Assembly (NCBI GenBank): GCA_019279435.1 | Contig: JAAALK010000287.1 | Coordinates: forward strand, 18,662,162 to 18,726,161 | Source: Zizania palustris | Lineage: Eukaryota; Streptophyta; Magnoliopsida; Poales; Poaceae | Length of the DNA stretch: 64,000 nt | Reading direction: 5' to 3' | Shown: positions 30,472 through 43,051 of the stretch, one piece after another | How the letters are laid out: every line of letters begins with the position of its first letter | Numbering within the stretch: the first letter of the stretch is position 1 | Translations under genes and position numbers: made by a program | The notes under the pieces: generated by a model | The model's database searches: none | What the model saw: only the letters and a program-made list of their open reading frames with translations | What the model was told of the DNA's origin: nothing

Positions 30472-32485
30472 TGTAGGACCGAAAGTAGCGACCAGAGGGG
30501 GGGTGAATGGGCGCCTTAAAAATTATTTCGAATCAATGACCTGTTCCCAATACCCAACGCACCTCAAAGTACTACGCAGCAGAAAATAAACAGAAGGCCT
30601 AAGTCTAAAGGTTTCTGACCTAGAAGCAACTGATGATAAACAGTGTAAAACTAGAGTGGTGCAACTAGGCAGATGAACAAGTTGTAATAGGCCTAAACTT
30701 CTCAATGAAATGATCTAAGTATATGTAAAATGAAAAGAGAAGTTACTGTCCAAAGTTGTCTCCTGTTCGGAACTTGGCGAAGCCCCCTTCGCACGTCGAG
30801 GTCTGCTTCGGAGGTTGGTGACGAAGTCTGTCTGAAATGCCGAAGGCGTTACTGTCTAGCCTAGTTCAAAGAGGTAAGAAGCGAAGTGTACTTCGGAGCG
30901 AAGTAAAACAGTGCTGAAGCCTGGTTCGAAGTATGTACTTCGAAGACAAGGCTTCGAACACAACTTCGAACCAAGAGCTTCGGAGCAAAGTGACAAAGTC
31001 GGAGCCTGCTTCGAAGTGAGCACTTCGAAGACAAAACTTCGAACACAACTTTGAACCGAGAGCTTCGAAGCACGACCTTTGAACAGAAAGCTTCGATCAC
31101 AACACACAAACAGACAACCTTCGAGCAAAGAAGCGAAGTCTGTCACGTGACACAAAAGCAAATCCGAAGCCTACACTCTATCTTCGAACAGGGAAAGCTT
31201 CGGAAAGAGAATCGAAGGCTGACATGCCACAAAGAACTCCAAGCGAAGTCTATCAGAAAAGACAAACTTCGAACCAATCTTTGAAGCCTAACAAAGTGTG
31301 CACTTCGAACAGATAGATTCGGAGTATGCTTGTTCGAAGTATGCGATGCTGTCCATACAGAAAGAACTTCGAAACTAGCAACTCAGACACAAAAACCGAA
31401 GTTCGCAGTTTGAACGATAGTTTTGAAAGTGTTAGATCGTAGCCTGCCTCACGGAGCTGAGGGGCTTCGAACAGAGAAAGATGACTTCGCAGAAACAGTC
31501 AAAAAAGGCATTTACTCCATTCTGCTTCGATCAAAAAGGCAGTACAGTAGATGGTAAAAAAGCTGGCAGCAAGTACTGTAGCTACAGTAGCAGTACTACT
31601 TGCAACAGCAAGAACTAGTACTCCCTCTCACGAAGAACAGAAGCAACAGAAGAAGCTTCTTCTCAAGGAATAAATTCAGCAGCCCGTAACCAAAGCAGTA
31701 ACTCTCCAAACCGAACAATATGCAACCAATAAATTCACCAGGGACCAAAGCATTAAAGCATCCAAGAGATTAGAGCCAAAATAACGCATGAACAGAGAGA
31801 GGCAAGCCCTGGCGGCGCACACAGGAGAGAGAGAAACGGGAGACAGAATGACCCAAAGAGTAGATGTGATTTCAGCCAAAAGGGTAGTCCAAACCCTAGG
31901 GATTGGGGTGCTATTTATAGGCAGCCCAACACTAGGAATATTCTACCAGCCCCTTAGGGTTTTACAGACTCAAAAATAAAGGAAAAGACTCTACTGCCCT
32001 TTAGGAATTTTTATAGACACAACAGACTGACTGTGGGCCTAGAGTTACAGATGACTTATCCGGAAGCTAAGTTTTCGTAGCGACTACGGCTTCTCTTCTG
32101 GACAGTCGGATACAATATCAACGGTTGTCAGTTTTGCGCCGAAACTGACAAAGCCTCCACCGGCTTTGCACCAGGTACCCGGATTGGGCCGGCCCGACTC
32201 CGCAGCTCTCTCAGCCCGGCAATCGCTCACCGCCCGTGTACCTGAGTCAGTCCTGGCCAACAGCCCAGTGGGTCTTCTACTGCTTCTGGCCCATGCACCC
32301 GGATTGGGCCAGCCCGACTTTGCAGCCTCCTCTGCCCGACAGTCGCTCGCTGCCCGTGTACCTGAGTCACACGCGGCCCATGAAACAACAGATCTCCTCT
32401 CTTCTTCAGTCCTCTTTGACTATCGTTGACAATGACTCATCACTTCTGGAGCCATGAGGCCCACGCTATTCAGCATGGCTCCTCA
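30472..32485 (-). repeat. Element F 3' LTR (2014 bp)
   Basis: Minus strand TGAGGAGCCATG ... GGTCCTACA. Nearly identical to 39818-41830. It contains a TATA box (31912-31920) and, at about 30890-31450, at least a dozen TTCGAA palindromes inside CTTCGAAC/GAAGC words. No gene inside; frames across the repeats are by-products of the repeat. Confidence 0.95.
31912..31920 (-). promoter_or_regulatory. Putative TATA box of the element F LTR
   Basis: CTATAAATAG type box on the minus strand, after GGGCTGC. The same box is at 41256-41265 in the other LTR; the solo LTR has CCTATAAAAA near 52191-52200. Confidence 0.6.
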
Positions 32486-33810
32486 ATCTCCCCCTTGATG
32501 AGTGCATTGTCAACACTCCTCAATTCTCAGCTCTTCAGCACCTGTGAACAAATGTGGAAACACGAAAACAAAACACAAGGAAACAAAGAAGAAGAAAAAT
32601 AAGGTAAAAGTTTAACCCTAATGACCAAAAACCAGCCAAAGGCAAGAAACGGTCATTATGGTTAACCAAAACGTAAAAGCTCAAAATGAGTGTGATTTCA
32701 GAACAACAAGGATATCAACAGAGTAAGAACTCCCCCTTAAACTCTGATCCAAAATTTTCTCCCCCTTGTTGACAAGTGAACTCATCAAGCACTCAAAAAG
32801 AGACACGGACTCCCCCTGAAATGCAACTCCCCCTCAAAATATGCAGTGAATGCAACTGGGGTGCAGGTGGAGTGTAGAAAGCATGCTTCTCAAATATGAT
32901 TGACTGCAAATACAGTATCTAACAGGTATAGCAAAAGAGATACTGTCTACGACACATGGCATGATCAGTGCAAGAGATGATATCTAAAGAAAGTCATTTA
33001 GCACGCATTTGTCAATTTTTGCAAATAAAAGCATCACCACATTTTCTAGTAAACAAGCAAGGTAAAGCATGAGATGCAGAAGCTAACTGATATCTACCAA
33101 GATAAGCATTGTTCAAAACAAAGCGCTTCAGCAAACTTGTTAGCCTTTTAAAGTTCAGGCTTTTTCATTTTCCTTTGTCATTTTTGCCAAGGGTTATTTG
33201 CATGTCAAACCTTATGCTAACCGACCAAGTCAAGCCTAGGCCAGAACTGGACCATCAGAAGCTTAAGACAGTGGTCTTGGCATACACTACACTGTCCTAG
33301 TTCATACCAAAGTGCTATGGTAAGCAGTCCAGAACAGTATAATGCGACAAAGCAAACCCACTTGGATCTTTTCAACTTAAGCATAAAAAGGAATGGAATT
33401 TTCATTCATTTTTTATTTTTATCATTTTTATAGCACATTTTCCATGTTAAAGCATAAAGATGTCCAATTTGCATATCTGCATCTATGTGATGAACTGGCT
33501 ACAAGGCATGTAACAGATAGCAAAGGCACTCAGCCTACACATGCTAGTTACCAGAAGCAAAGGTGATCATTTTTCAAGTTGAAAGCGTAAAAGCCATGCA
33601 CATGACAGATATCAGATATATCAAGTGAACTGAATCAAAGCATGATCATCGACAGGTAATCAAAAGCATGTACCCGCTAGAATAAGTAAAGCAGTTCAAT
33701 CATATAACAGAAGCATCTCTAAAGTGTGATACGTGAATATGCAAGATATGAACACACACAAAAAGACTCAAGAAAAGAGTAAAGAAGAAAGAAAACTGAC
33801 GCAAAATATC
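32486..33810 (-). other. Element F 3' non-coding region with polypurine tract
   Basis: Minus-strand AAGGGGGAGAT at 32486-32496 is the polypurine tract. The remaining 1.3 kb between it and the RNase H stop is AT-rich and has no open frame on the element strand longer than about 60 codons. Some SIRE relatives carry an env-like ORF at this place; I see none here. Confidence 0.7.
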
Positions 33811-35519
33811 CTAGAAAGGATACACAACACCCAAATCCCCTCGTAAACGCTCAAATGTAGACTGATCTAGGGGTTTGGTGAAAATGTCAGCCAACTGATG
33901 ATGGGTATCAACATGAACAAGGTCAATGACACCTTTCTCATATTGATCCCGCAAGAAGTGATAGCGCACATCAATATGTTTGGTTTTTGAATGAAGACAC
34001 GGGTTTTTCTCTACACTAATAGCACTAGTGTTGTCGCAAAACAATGGAACCCTGGTAGGAAAGAACAACCCAAAGTCTCGTAGAGTGGAAATCATCCAAA
34101 CCATCTGTGAGCAGCAGCTAGCAGCAGCTACGTACTCAGCCTCTGTGGTCGAAAGAGCAACTCCAGATTGCTTTCGAGAAGACCAAGATACAAGGGAAGA
34201 ACCAAGAAACTGGCAAGTACCGGAAGTCGACTTGCGATCCAACCGGCACCCACCAAAGTCAGTGTCCGAAAAGCCAGATAAATCAAGTGATGATGATGCT
34301 GAATAATAAAGACCAAGATCAGGCGCATAGGTGAGATACCTGAAAATGCGCTTGACAGCCTGCCGGTGAGACGCGCGTGGTGAAGACTGAAAACGCGCGC
34401 AAAGTCCCACGGCGAACTGTAAGTCTGGTCTTGTTGCCGTTAAGTACAACAGCGAACCGATCATCCCTCGAAATTCTCTCTCATTGACCTTGACACCGCT
34501 CTCGTCCTTGTCCAAACCCCCAGAAGTGCCCATCGGGGTCATCTGCGGCTTCAACTCACCACCAAAGTCAAACTTCTTAAGCATGTCACGAGTATACTTA
34601 CCTTGGTGGATGAAGGTGCCGTCCTTGGTCTGCTTGATCTGGAGCCCTAAGAAGTACTTGAGCTCACCCATGAGGCTCATCTCAAACTCACTGTGCATCT
34701 GCTCAGAAAACTTGGACACAAGATCATTAGTAGTACCGCCAAAAATAATATCGTCAACGTAAATCTGAGCAACTAAAAAATCTGAAGCATCTCTGAGCAA
34801 GAAAAGAGTTTTGTCCACAGAACCCATCACAAAGCCCTTCCCCAACAAAAATTGCTTTAACCGGTCATACCAAGCCCTGGGGCTTGCTTCAACCCGTATA
34901 AAGCTTTATGCAACTTAAAAACATGTCGAGGAAACTTAGGGTTCTCAAAACCGGGGGGTTGCCTAACATAAACCTCCTCCTCTATGAACCCGTTCAGAAA
35001 AGCACTCTTAACGTCCATTTGAAAAAGCTTAAAACCCTTTGAAACGGCAAAAGCTAGAAGGATACGAATGGACTCAAGACGGGCAACAGGAGCGAAGGTT
35101 TCTTCAAAATCAATACCTTCCTTCTGGCAATAACCCTGGGCAACTAGTCGAGCCTTGTTGCGCACCACAACCCCATCTTCACCTTGTTTGTTCTTGAATA
35201 CCCACTTGGTGCCTATGGGGTTGCATCCTGGTGGCGGCTCAACTAGTGTCCAAACCCGATTGCGGACAAAATTCTCAAGCTCTTCTTGCATAGCATTAAT
35301 CCAATTAGAATCAGAAAGAGCATGAGAAATGTCTCCGGGCTCAAAAGATGCAACAAACGCAGATTCAGCAAACACAGCGAGAGAGGCAGAAGAGCGCAAA
35401 GTCCTCTCAGTCAAATCACCAATGATGAGCTCTGAGGGGTGGTCACGCTGAACTGCTCGGGTTCCCTGGTGATCTGAAGTCACCTCACCGGAGTCAGCAG
35501 CTGGCACCTCTGGACTCGA
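33811..35519 (-). pseudogene. Element F reverse transcriptase and RNase H
   Basis: The first part (35507-34857) has SDSNWINAMQEELENF, NKARLVAQGYCQKEGIDF and MDVKSAFLNGF. A one-base loss at about 34880, in KQAPRAWYD, shifts the frame. The second part (34848-33811) has the catalytic YVDDIIFGG, LTATRPDLQFAVGLCARF, then RNase H with DRKSTSGTCQFLG, STTEAEYVAAASCC, KTKHIDVRYHFLRD and LADIFTKPLD, ending naturally at 33811. Clear Ty1/copia type. Confidence 0.92.
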
Positions 35520-37007
35520 CTAAGGGGGCTCGATCGACGTGGAAGAAGTGATCAGAGGTCCGCCCTCATCATCAGTCGAAGTCACAGAAGGTGTGGGCTC
35601 TACGGGGGATGCAGAAGGCCCGCCCTCAACAGCAGCTGGAGTATCCTCATCCTCCTCGAAGATGGACTCTCCGAGCTCATCATCACCAGAAAGCTCAAAA
35701 GAGGGATTCAAAGAAGGCAAGGACTCATCAAATGAAACCTCACAGGTCTCGACAAGCAGCTGGGATTCGAGGTTCCAAACACGGAAGCCTCGAGAATGCA
35801 ATGCATAACCAAGAAAAACACCATCCCAGCAACGAGACTCAAACTTGTCCAAATGCCCTCCCTTCTTGAGCACAAAGCACTTGCAGCCAAACGCTCGCAA
35901 GTGGCTAACCTTGGGCTGTCTGCCAAACCACAACTCATATGATGTCTTACCAATGTAAGCTCTAAGAAAAATGCGGTTGGCCAGATAGCAAGCCGTGTTC
36001 ATGGCTTCAGCCCAAAAACGCCTAGGAGTCCTGTGCTCATCGAGCATCGTCCTGGCCATCTCAACTAGCGTGCGGTTCTTTCGTTCCACAACGTCGTTCT
36101 GTGGGGGAGTGTAAGGAGAAGAAAACTGATGGTCCAGACCCTGATCACCACAGAAGCTGACGAACTGAGAGTTCTTGAACTCAGAGCCGTTGTCGGAGCG
36201 AATTGCTCGCATCCGACCATTGTTCTCATTCTTCAGCTTCAAAATCAGGTCATGGACAAATTGAAAAGTTTCATCCTTAGACTCCAAAAAGAAAACCCAC
36301 GAGAAACGAGAAAAGTCGTCAACAATCACTAGAGCATACCACTTCCCACCGACTGAGCGTACCCGAGCTGGACCTACAGTGTCCAAATGTAAAAGCTCGC
36401 CTGGATACGAAGTCATCACCTGAGTCACAGGTGAGTGAGAGGCGGCAACCATTTTCCCATGACGACAGGGATGACAAACTAGATCCTTCTCCATTTTAAG
36501 CTTGGGCAATCCTCGGATGAGGTCCATAGAGCTTAACCTGACTAGCAGATCAAAACTCAAATGACCTAACCTCCTATGCCACTTCCAGAGCTCAGAAGAA
36601 GATCCAGCAATCAAACAGCGAGAAGGGCCAAAAGAACTAGAGAAGTCAATTCGAAAAACCTTACCGAAGGGTAAAATCTGACAAACCAAAGACCCTCTAG
36701 AATCAACCACAGAAGAATTGCCCTTCTTAAAACACACTTCCAAACCATCCTCAAGAAGTTGCGAAACAGAGATTAAATTAAAGTTCAGATTTTTAACCAA
36801 AGCAACATTCTTTAAAGAGAAATGGTCTGAAATGCTGATTGAGCCTATGCCACTTACTTTCCCTTGACCGCTGTTCCCGAATGTGATGTACTCTTTGGAG
36901 CTCGGGGGAGTGAGACTGGAGAACCATCTGCAATGTCCCGTCATGTGGCGAGAGCATCCTGAGTCCATGATCCAAACATCCTCCAGTCCCCGGTCCTGCA
37001 CAATCAA
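35520..37007 (-). pseudogene. Element F protease and integrase
   Basis: Protease active site WIMDSGCSRHMTG; pre-integrase finger WHRRLGHLS ... CHPCRHGK; integrase D, D, E in LLHLDTVGPA, AIRSDNGSEFKN and VVERKNRTLVEMARTML. An in-frame TAG at 35520-35522 separates it from RT, which continues in the same frame. It overlaps the preceding Gag-side ORF by four bases in another frame, so the Gag-Pol join is also shifted here. Confidence 0.92.
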
Positions 37008-37909
37008 TGTCTGTAAGTGGGAGCAAATGGTCCGGCACCAGGTTTAGCAAAAGAGCTAAACCAGTGTCGAGCCATCTGCTCAAAAGATGGAAAGTGAAGA
37101 CCATCAAAAGAGTTTGGACCAAAACGCGGCTCAAAGCGCGGTCCTCGGTTCTTCCTAACCCTGCGGTCACGAGGTCCAGAACCGTAGCCAACACGGTCTG
37201 GAACTCTACCGGAACGAACACCACCACCTAGAGCACGGGCACGAAAACCGTCTCCTCTACCACCACCTACACGATGCGGCCTGGCCTCCAGCCTCTCCCC
37301 GCGTCGAGGGACACGCAGTCTACCTCCCTGCTGGTAGACCTGCTCCTGATCACTACGAGCCCTCTCTGCTCTCTCAACCCGCTTCCACCTGAAGCAAAAC
37401 TCCGCAAGATGCCCGTCTCTCTGACAATACTCACAATGATAGGTAGGCTTCTTGGGATGTGGTTGAGGCTTGGGATTCTTGGGCTTGGTAGTGTTTGGTG
37501 TTGTCTTCTTGGGCTGAGAGGGTCCAGGAAGAGAGTCTAGAGAAGAGTGGAGGTGTTTGGGCTTAGGAACCCAGATAGGTTTCTTGGGTGGAGCTTTAGG
37601 TGGTTCATGGATCACTCCATCCTTGGGCTGACAAGCCTGGGAAGACTCAGTGGAGTGAGTCTTGGGATACCTCTGTTCTGGAGTCATTTTACTCCACTCC
37701 ACTGCCCGGCTGATGGCACTCTCAAAGTCAGCCTTGGTGTAGGTGTAACCTACCCCAAACCCATCCTGCCTCTTGAACTGTTGGATCATCATGCCAAGCT
37801 GTGGCTCTCTGGCACTGATCCAACTCAGGATAGAACGGAGGTAAAAGTTCTCATTCTGAGAATCTGCTAGCTCCTCTCTCAAGAAAGCTAGAACCTCCAC
37901 ATGAGACAA
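37004..37909 (-). pseudogene. Element F Gag C-terminal segment with second zinc knuckle
   Basis: LSHVEVLAFLREELADSQN, then GYTYTKADFESAISRAVEWS, a Pro/Lys-rich stretch, the CCHC knuckle CEYCQRDGHLAEFC, and an Arg/Gly-rich tail. It corresponds to 2878-3369 of element A. It is frame-shifted against both the upstream Gag and the downstream protease. Probably RNA-binding; no enzymatic motif. Confidence 0.8.
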
Positions 37910-39758
37910 CGGGTCTCACACTCACTTTCTACTTGGACATACTTCTCGGCTTTCAGCTTAATTAATTCCATTCTAAGAGACAGGCAGTTCTCACAAACAG
38001 TGGGTGGAACTGACAGTGTCTCAAGCTCTAGCCTAGTCTGGGCAAGCTCAGCTCTCAACCTCTCTAAATCTCCCAAATGCTCATCGCCCTTGGACTTCAG
38101 CTCAGCTAAGACAGCTAGATGCGATGGGCAATCAACACAGGGTGCGACGACAGTGGCTTGAGCATCTTTCAGCTCTTGCTGAGCGCTTTCAAGCTCAGTG
38201 GCCAAAGCGTCCCTCTCATCAACCCTTTCTGTGTACCTGGACTTCAGAGTCGACATGTCACACAGAAGCACCTCACACTTCGGGCACTCACTGCTATCAC
38301 CCAAGCAAGGGGAAGAAGATAGACTCTCAATTCTACCGTTGGCCACGGCAAGCTCACTCTCTAACTGGTCTATCCTTTTCTTAGCCCCCCTAAGCAGTTT
38401 CTCCCGATATTTCAACTCCTGACGATTGCTTTCAAGTAAATCAACAATTTCACGCTCATAAGATGATACCTTGCTATTGTCGTCGTCGGAGTCGTCGGAG
38501 GAGCTCTTTTCTTCTCTATCCCCAAGAGCCATGGAACAGAAGCTCTTGCGGGATCTTCGGCGCTGGTGTGAGTGGCTCTTCGGCTTGTCTCCGAAGGCCA
38601 TGAAGCAGAGGCCCGCCGGATCGTCCTTGTCCTTCCCCTTCCTGATGGCGATCTCCTCATCGCTTGAGCTCGATGAAGAGGAAGAAGACGTGGATCTCTT
38701 GGAGTAGCTCTTCTCCATCTCGGTGAAGAAGGCCTTGTCGCGCTTCTTGTTCTCTCGCCGATAGTCCTTCAGGGCCTTCTTGAAGAATCGAGTCTTCGGC
38801 TTGCCCTTGTTGAAGGAGGGGCTCTCATGCTTGCCGGAGTCGTGGAAGCTGCTGCCGGTGCCCTTCTTGTATCCACTGCGCTTGGGGCAGTCGGCGATGA
38901 AATGTCCTGGATCACCACATTCAAAGCATCCGGATTTTGTGCCGTGTCTTTTGAACATTCTCTTATCATAGACACGACGCACCCGGTTGTTAAAGAGACA
39001 CAAATCATGATCTCCCAACAACTCAAGCTGGTCCTCAGTGATAGACATCAAAGAGAACCCAGCACAGCTCACAGCAGAAGGATCAACAGAAGGTGTAGCA
39101 AGGGCCAGGGATTTTGATCCAGAACCAGTGAGATTTGATCTCAACTGGATATCTACCTCAGTGGCCTTCAGCTTGCTAAACAACTCAGAAATGGTCAAGG
39201 TATCGTAAGAAGTACTCTCAACGATTGATGATACCTTGATCTCCCAGATCTTTGGGTCCAAGGTATGAAGAACCTTGAGCGCCTGCTCGTGATCTGAGAC
39301 TAACTGAGCACCCTCAGCCTTGTTGTCCCGAAGCTTGTTAATGATCGACTGAAAGCGACCAAACAAAGCCTCAACAGATTCACCCGGCTTCTGTGTGAAG
39401 TTCTCGTACTCACGCCGGTAGGTCTGATAAAGCCGAGCCTTGACCTGTGCTGTTCCCTCATGGTGTGCCTTGAGGGTAGCCCAGATCTCTCTCGCAGTGG
39501 AGAGATGACTCACTCGCTCAAATTCAGTGGGACCTAAACCAGAAAATAAAATGTTCACACTTTACTGTTGCTCAGATGCTGAGCAATGATACCAGCAGTA
39601 CCTTGCTCAGTAACTGGCAGAATGACAAACGTGCTGTGAACGCAAATGTCCCATATGTCCGAACCCTGGCTCATGAGATAGGCTCGCATGCGAGTCTTCC
39701 AATAATTATAGCCATAGGCTTCCAAGGACGGGACCTTGCCAGGAGACGTCATAGTCAC
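37888..39758 (-). pseudogene. Element F Gag (capsid, first zinc knuckle, coiled coil)
   Basis: Start ATG at 39758, 46 bp from the primer site: MTMTSPGKVPSLEAYGYNYW. A two-base gain (GTGTG) near 39556 shifts the frame; the rest runs from 39558. It has the capsid-like part (LSTAREIWATLKAHHEG, ISELFSKLKATE), the knuckle CFECGDPGHFIADC, Ser- and Lys-rich linkers and a long coiled coil (LRAELAQTRLELETL). Typical of SIRE-like Gag, which is longer than Gag of other copia lineages. Confidence 0.9.
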
Positions 39759-39803
39759 TACTGGGGTTTAGAACCGGTTAAGGTATGGAAAAACCCTAAC
39801 CTT

Positions 39804-39815
39804 GCTCTGATACCA
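39804..39815 (-). other. Element F primer-binding site
   Basis: Minus-strand TGGTATCAGAGC, two bases inside the LTR; initiator Met tRNA type. Confidence 0.92.
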
Positions 39816-39817
39816 CT

Positions 39818-41830
39818 TGTAGGACCGAAAGTAGCGACCAGAGGGGGGGTGAATGGGCGCCTTAAAAATTCTTTCGAATCAATGGCCTGTTCCCAATACC
39901 CAACGCACCTCAAAGTACTACGCAGCAGAAAATAAACAGAAGGCCTAAGTCTAAAGGTTTCTGACCTAGAAGCAACTGATGATAAACAGTGTAAAACTAG
40001 AGTGGTGCAACTAGGCAGATGAACAAGTTGTAACAGGCCTAAACTTCTCAATGAAATGATCTAAGTATATGTAAAATGAAAAGAGAAGTTACTGTCCAAA
40101 GTTGTCTCCTGTTCGGAACTTGGCGAAGCCCCCTTCGCACGTCGAGGTCTGCTTCGGAGGTTGGTGACGAAGTCTGTCCGAAATGTCGAAGGCATTACTG
40201 TCTAGCCTAGTTCAAAGAGGTAAGAAGCGAAGTGTACTTCGGAGCGAAGTAAAACAGTGCCGAAGCCTGGTTCGAAGTATGTACTTCGAAGACAAGGCTT
40301 CGAACACAGCTTCGAACCAAGAGCTTCGGAGCAAAGTGACAAAGTCGGAGCCTGCTTCGAAGTGAGCACTTCGAAGACAAAACTTCGAACACAACTTTGA
40401 ACCGAGAGCTTCGAAGCACGACCTTTGAACAGAAAGCTTCGATCACAACACACAAACAGACAACCTTCGAGCAAAGAAGCGAAGTCTGTCACGTGACACA
40501 AAAGCAAATCCGAAGCCTACACTCTATCTTCGAACAGGGAAAGCTTCGGAAAGAGAATCGAAGGCTGACATGCCACAAAGAACTCCAAGCGAAGTCTATC
40601 AGAAAAGACAAACTTCGAACCAATCTTTGAAGCCTAACAAAGTGTGCACTTCGAACAGATAGATTCGGAGTATGCTTGTTCGAAGTATGCGATGCTGTCC
40701 ATACAGAAAGAACTTCGAAACTAGCAACTCAGACACAAAAACCGAAGTTCGCAGTTTGAACGATAGTTTTGAAAGTGTTAGATCGTAGCCTGCCTCACGG
40801 AGCTGAGGGGCTTCGAACAGAGAAAGATGACTTCGCAGAAACAGTCAAAAAAGGCATTTACTCCATTCTGCTTCGATCAAAAAGGCAGTACAGTAGATGG
40901 TAAAAAGCTGGCAGCAAGTACTGTAGCTACAGTAGCAGTACTACTTGCAACAGCAAGAACTAGTACTCCCTCTCACGAAGAACAGAAGCAACAGAAGAAG
41001 CTTCTTCTCAAGGAATAAATTCAGCAGCCCGTAACCAAAGCAGTAACTCTCCAAACCGAACAATATGCAACCAATAAATTCACCAGGGACCAAAGCATTA
41101 AAGCATCCAAGAGATTAGAGCCAAAATAACGCATGAACAGAGAGAGGCAAGCCCTGGCGGCGCACACAGGAGAGAGAGAAACGGGAGACAGAATGACCCA
41201 AAGAGTAGATGTGATTTCAGCCAAAAGGGTAGTCCAAACCCTAGGGATTGGGGTGCTATTTATAGGCAGCCCAACACTAGGAATATTCTACCAGCCCCTT
41301 AGGGTTTTACAGACTCAAAAATAAAGGAAAAGACTCTACTGCCCTTTAGGAATTTTTAGCAACACAACAGACTGACTGTGGGCCTAGAGTTACAGATGAC
41401 TTATCCGGAAGCTAAGTTTTCGTAGCGACTACGGCTTCTCTTCTGGACAGTCGGATACAATATCAACAGTTGTCAGTTTTGCGCCGAAACTGACAAAGCC
41501 TCCACCGGCTTTGCACCAGGTACCCGGATTGGGCCGGCCCGACTCCGCAGCTCTCTCAGCCCGGCAATCGCTCACTGCCCGTGTACCTGAGTCAGTCCTG
41601 GTCAACAGCCCAGTGGGTCTTCTACTGCTTCTGGCCCATGCACCCAGATTGGGCCAGCCCGACTTCGCAGCCTCCTCTGCCCGACAGTCGCTCGCTGCCC
41701 GTGTACCTGAGTCACACGCGGCCCATGAAACAGCAGATCTCCTCTCTTCTTCAGTCCTCTTTGACTATCGTTGACAATGACTCATCACTTCTGGAGCCAT
41801 GAGGCCCACGCTATTCAGCATGGCTCCTCA
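39818..41830 (-). repeat. Element F 5' LTR (2013 bp)
   Basis: Same ends and layout as 30472-32485. Differences visible by eye are single substitutions (for example CTGTCTG/CTGTCCG near 40177) plus a one-base run difference near 40903 and a small change near 41357. Confidence 0.95.
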
Positions 41831-41835
41831 GAGGC
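41831..41835. repeat. Target-site duplication of element F (right copy, GAGGC)
   Basis: GAGGC directly after the LTR end GGCTCCTCA. Confidence 0.93.
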
Positions 41836-41891
41836 AAGTTGCCGGAGTCGCTTTCGTTACGCGGGGCATCTGATCCTTGGTCGTTGGCCAT
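41836..41891 (-). pseudogene. Element E Gag N-terminus
   Basis: ATG at 41891 with MANDQGSDAPRNESDSGN, homologous to the start of Gag in B and H. The ATG is preceded by CAGCTTCAGG, the acceptor-like context also seen in B and H. The gene continues at 30471 past element F. Confidence 0.85.
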
Positions 41892-42098
41892 CCTGAAGCT
41901 GAGGGGTTTTCAAAAGAAGATGCAAAATTTTTAAGGGGATTTTATTACTAATTTTATTTCTCAAAATGAAAGTTTCGACCTAGATGCTTACATCTTTATT
42001 CTAAATCTCTTATAAAATTTTCACTCATGCCTTATATTCCGACATGAGCAGCACTACAAGCATAACAAAAATGAAAACAAACAATCATAAACTATCGT

Positions 42099-42916
42099 CT
42101 AAAATAGCTCGGGGGAGGGCTCGATCGTCGGCTTGGCGGGGACGGTCGGTGCAGGGGTGGTGGAGCTAGAGGGCCCGGCGGAAGAGGCACTACATGAGAT
42201 CCTCTTGGGCCTGGCTGAGGGGGTCCTAAGTGTCTTCTGCTTGCGCGGCAGAAGGGGAGCGACCTCCTCGAGATCCTTCTGTAGCTCCTCGATCTGGCGA
42301 CGCAACTCCGCGGTGTCGGCGATGCACTGGCGTAGAATCTCGTTCTGACGCCGCAACTCCTCCACCTCGGCGGCTAAGCGGTGCCCCTGCTAGACCCTAC
42401 GACGAAGCTCTCCGTTATCGTGGGTCAGGCTCTCTAACGAGTTGCAGTAGTAGTCGATGGTGTCGTGCTAGTTGTCGGCATCGAGTACGGACTCCGTGTG
42501 AAGATCGTCATCGCCTCGAGTAGACGCATGGTGCGGGCGATGGAGGAGTTACGCTGGGAGAAGGTGCTGACATAGACGCTGTGATGACTCCCCGGGGTGC
42601 ACATGGGCATGAAGCGGTAGGCGGTGTCGTAGAGCTGACCATCGTAGACCATCCACGGTTCAAAGAGGGCCTGAAGGGCGGCGCGCTGGCTGGCTACCAC
42701 AAAGGAAGGTCTTCTGACTCCGTGGGTGTAGAAAGCTGGCTGTGTGATGGAGGGGCGGATGACGACGGTGACCTCGCAGTAGCTCTCGTTCACATCGGGG
42801 AAGATCTCGTGGAACGCAGGCTCGTGCTCGAACCCGAGGAAATCCATGAGCATGCGGAGCTCGCGAACGAAGCCAGCCTCATCGCGGAGAGTCCCACTCA
42901 TGGTATGAACCGGCAT
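42099..42916 (-). pseudogene. Element E ORF1
   Basis: ATG at 42916 after TTTTTGTAG. First part: FVRELRMLMDFLGFEHEP and CEVTVVIRPS, then ASQRAALQALFEP and TPGSHHSVYVSTFSQRNS. A one-base loss near 42510 shifts the frame and a TAG interrupts near 42393 where B has Gln. The last part (42365-42099) has the coiled coil EELRRQNEILRQ and the basic PRKQKTLRTPSARPKR. Same unknown family as 10731-11553. Confidence 0.75.
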
Positions 42917-43032
42917 CTACAAAAAGTGAGAAATTTTTGGGAAAAATTCTGGAAGATGAGGTAGTAAGTAGTTTGCAAAAATATAGTCAATATAAATCCT
43001 AGGGTCGGGTCTATTTGGCTTCCTACAGTCAA

Positions 43033-43048
43033 GTCAGCTCTGATACCA
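43033..43048 (-). other. Element E primer-binding site
   Basis: Minus-strand TGGTATCAGAGCTGAC, next to the LTR; one base differs from the D copy. Confidence 0.9.
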
Positions 43049-43051
43049 TCT

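Larger units (their letters stand above)
30472..41830 (-). mobile_element. Element F: young Ty1/copia retrotransposon, SIRE/Maximus-like, full structure
   Basis: Complete 11.4-kb minus-strand element with GAGGC duplications, LTRs of 2014 and 2013 bp, primer site, Gag, protease, integrase, RT, RNase H, about 1.3 kb of 3' non-coding sequence and a purine tract. By eye the LTRs differ at roughly 15-20 sites, about 1 percent, so insertion is recent. Even so, the coding part is broken at several places (near 39556, 37905, 37005, 35520 and 34857). It may have been copied with another element's proteins. It inserted into E gag. Confidence 0.95.

Noticed and set aside
30890..31450. CRISPR-like array suggested by repeated TTCGAA words
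   Set aside because: Spacing is irregular, the repeats are 6-8 bp, and the setting is a plant LTR.
32486..33810. Possible env-like ORF downstream of the F RNase H
   Set aside because: No open frame of useful length, no signal peptide or membrane segment on the element strand.
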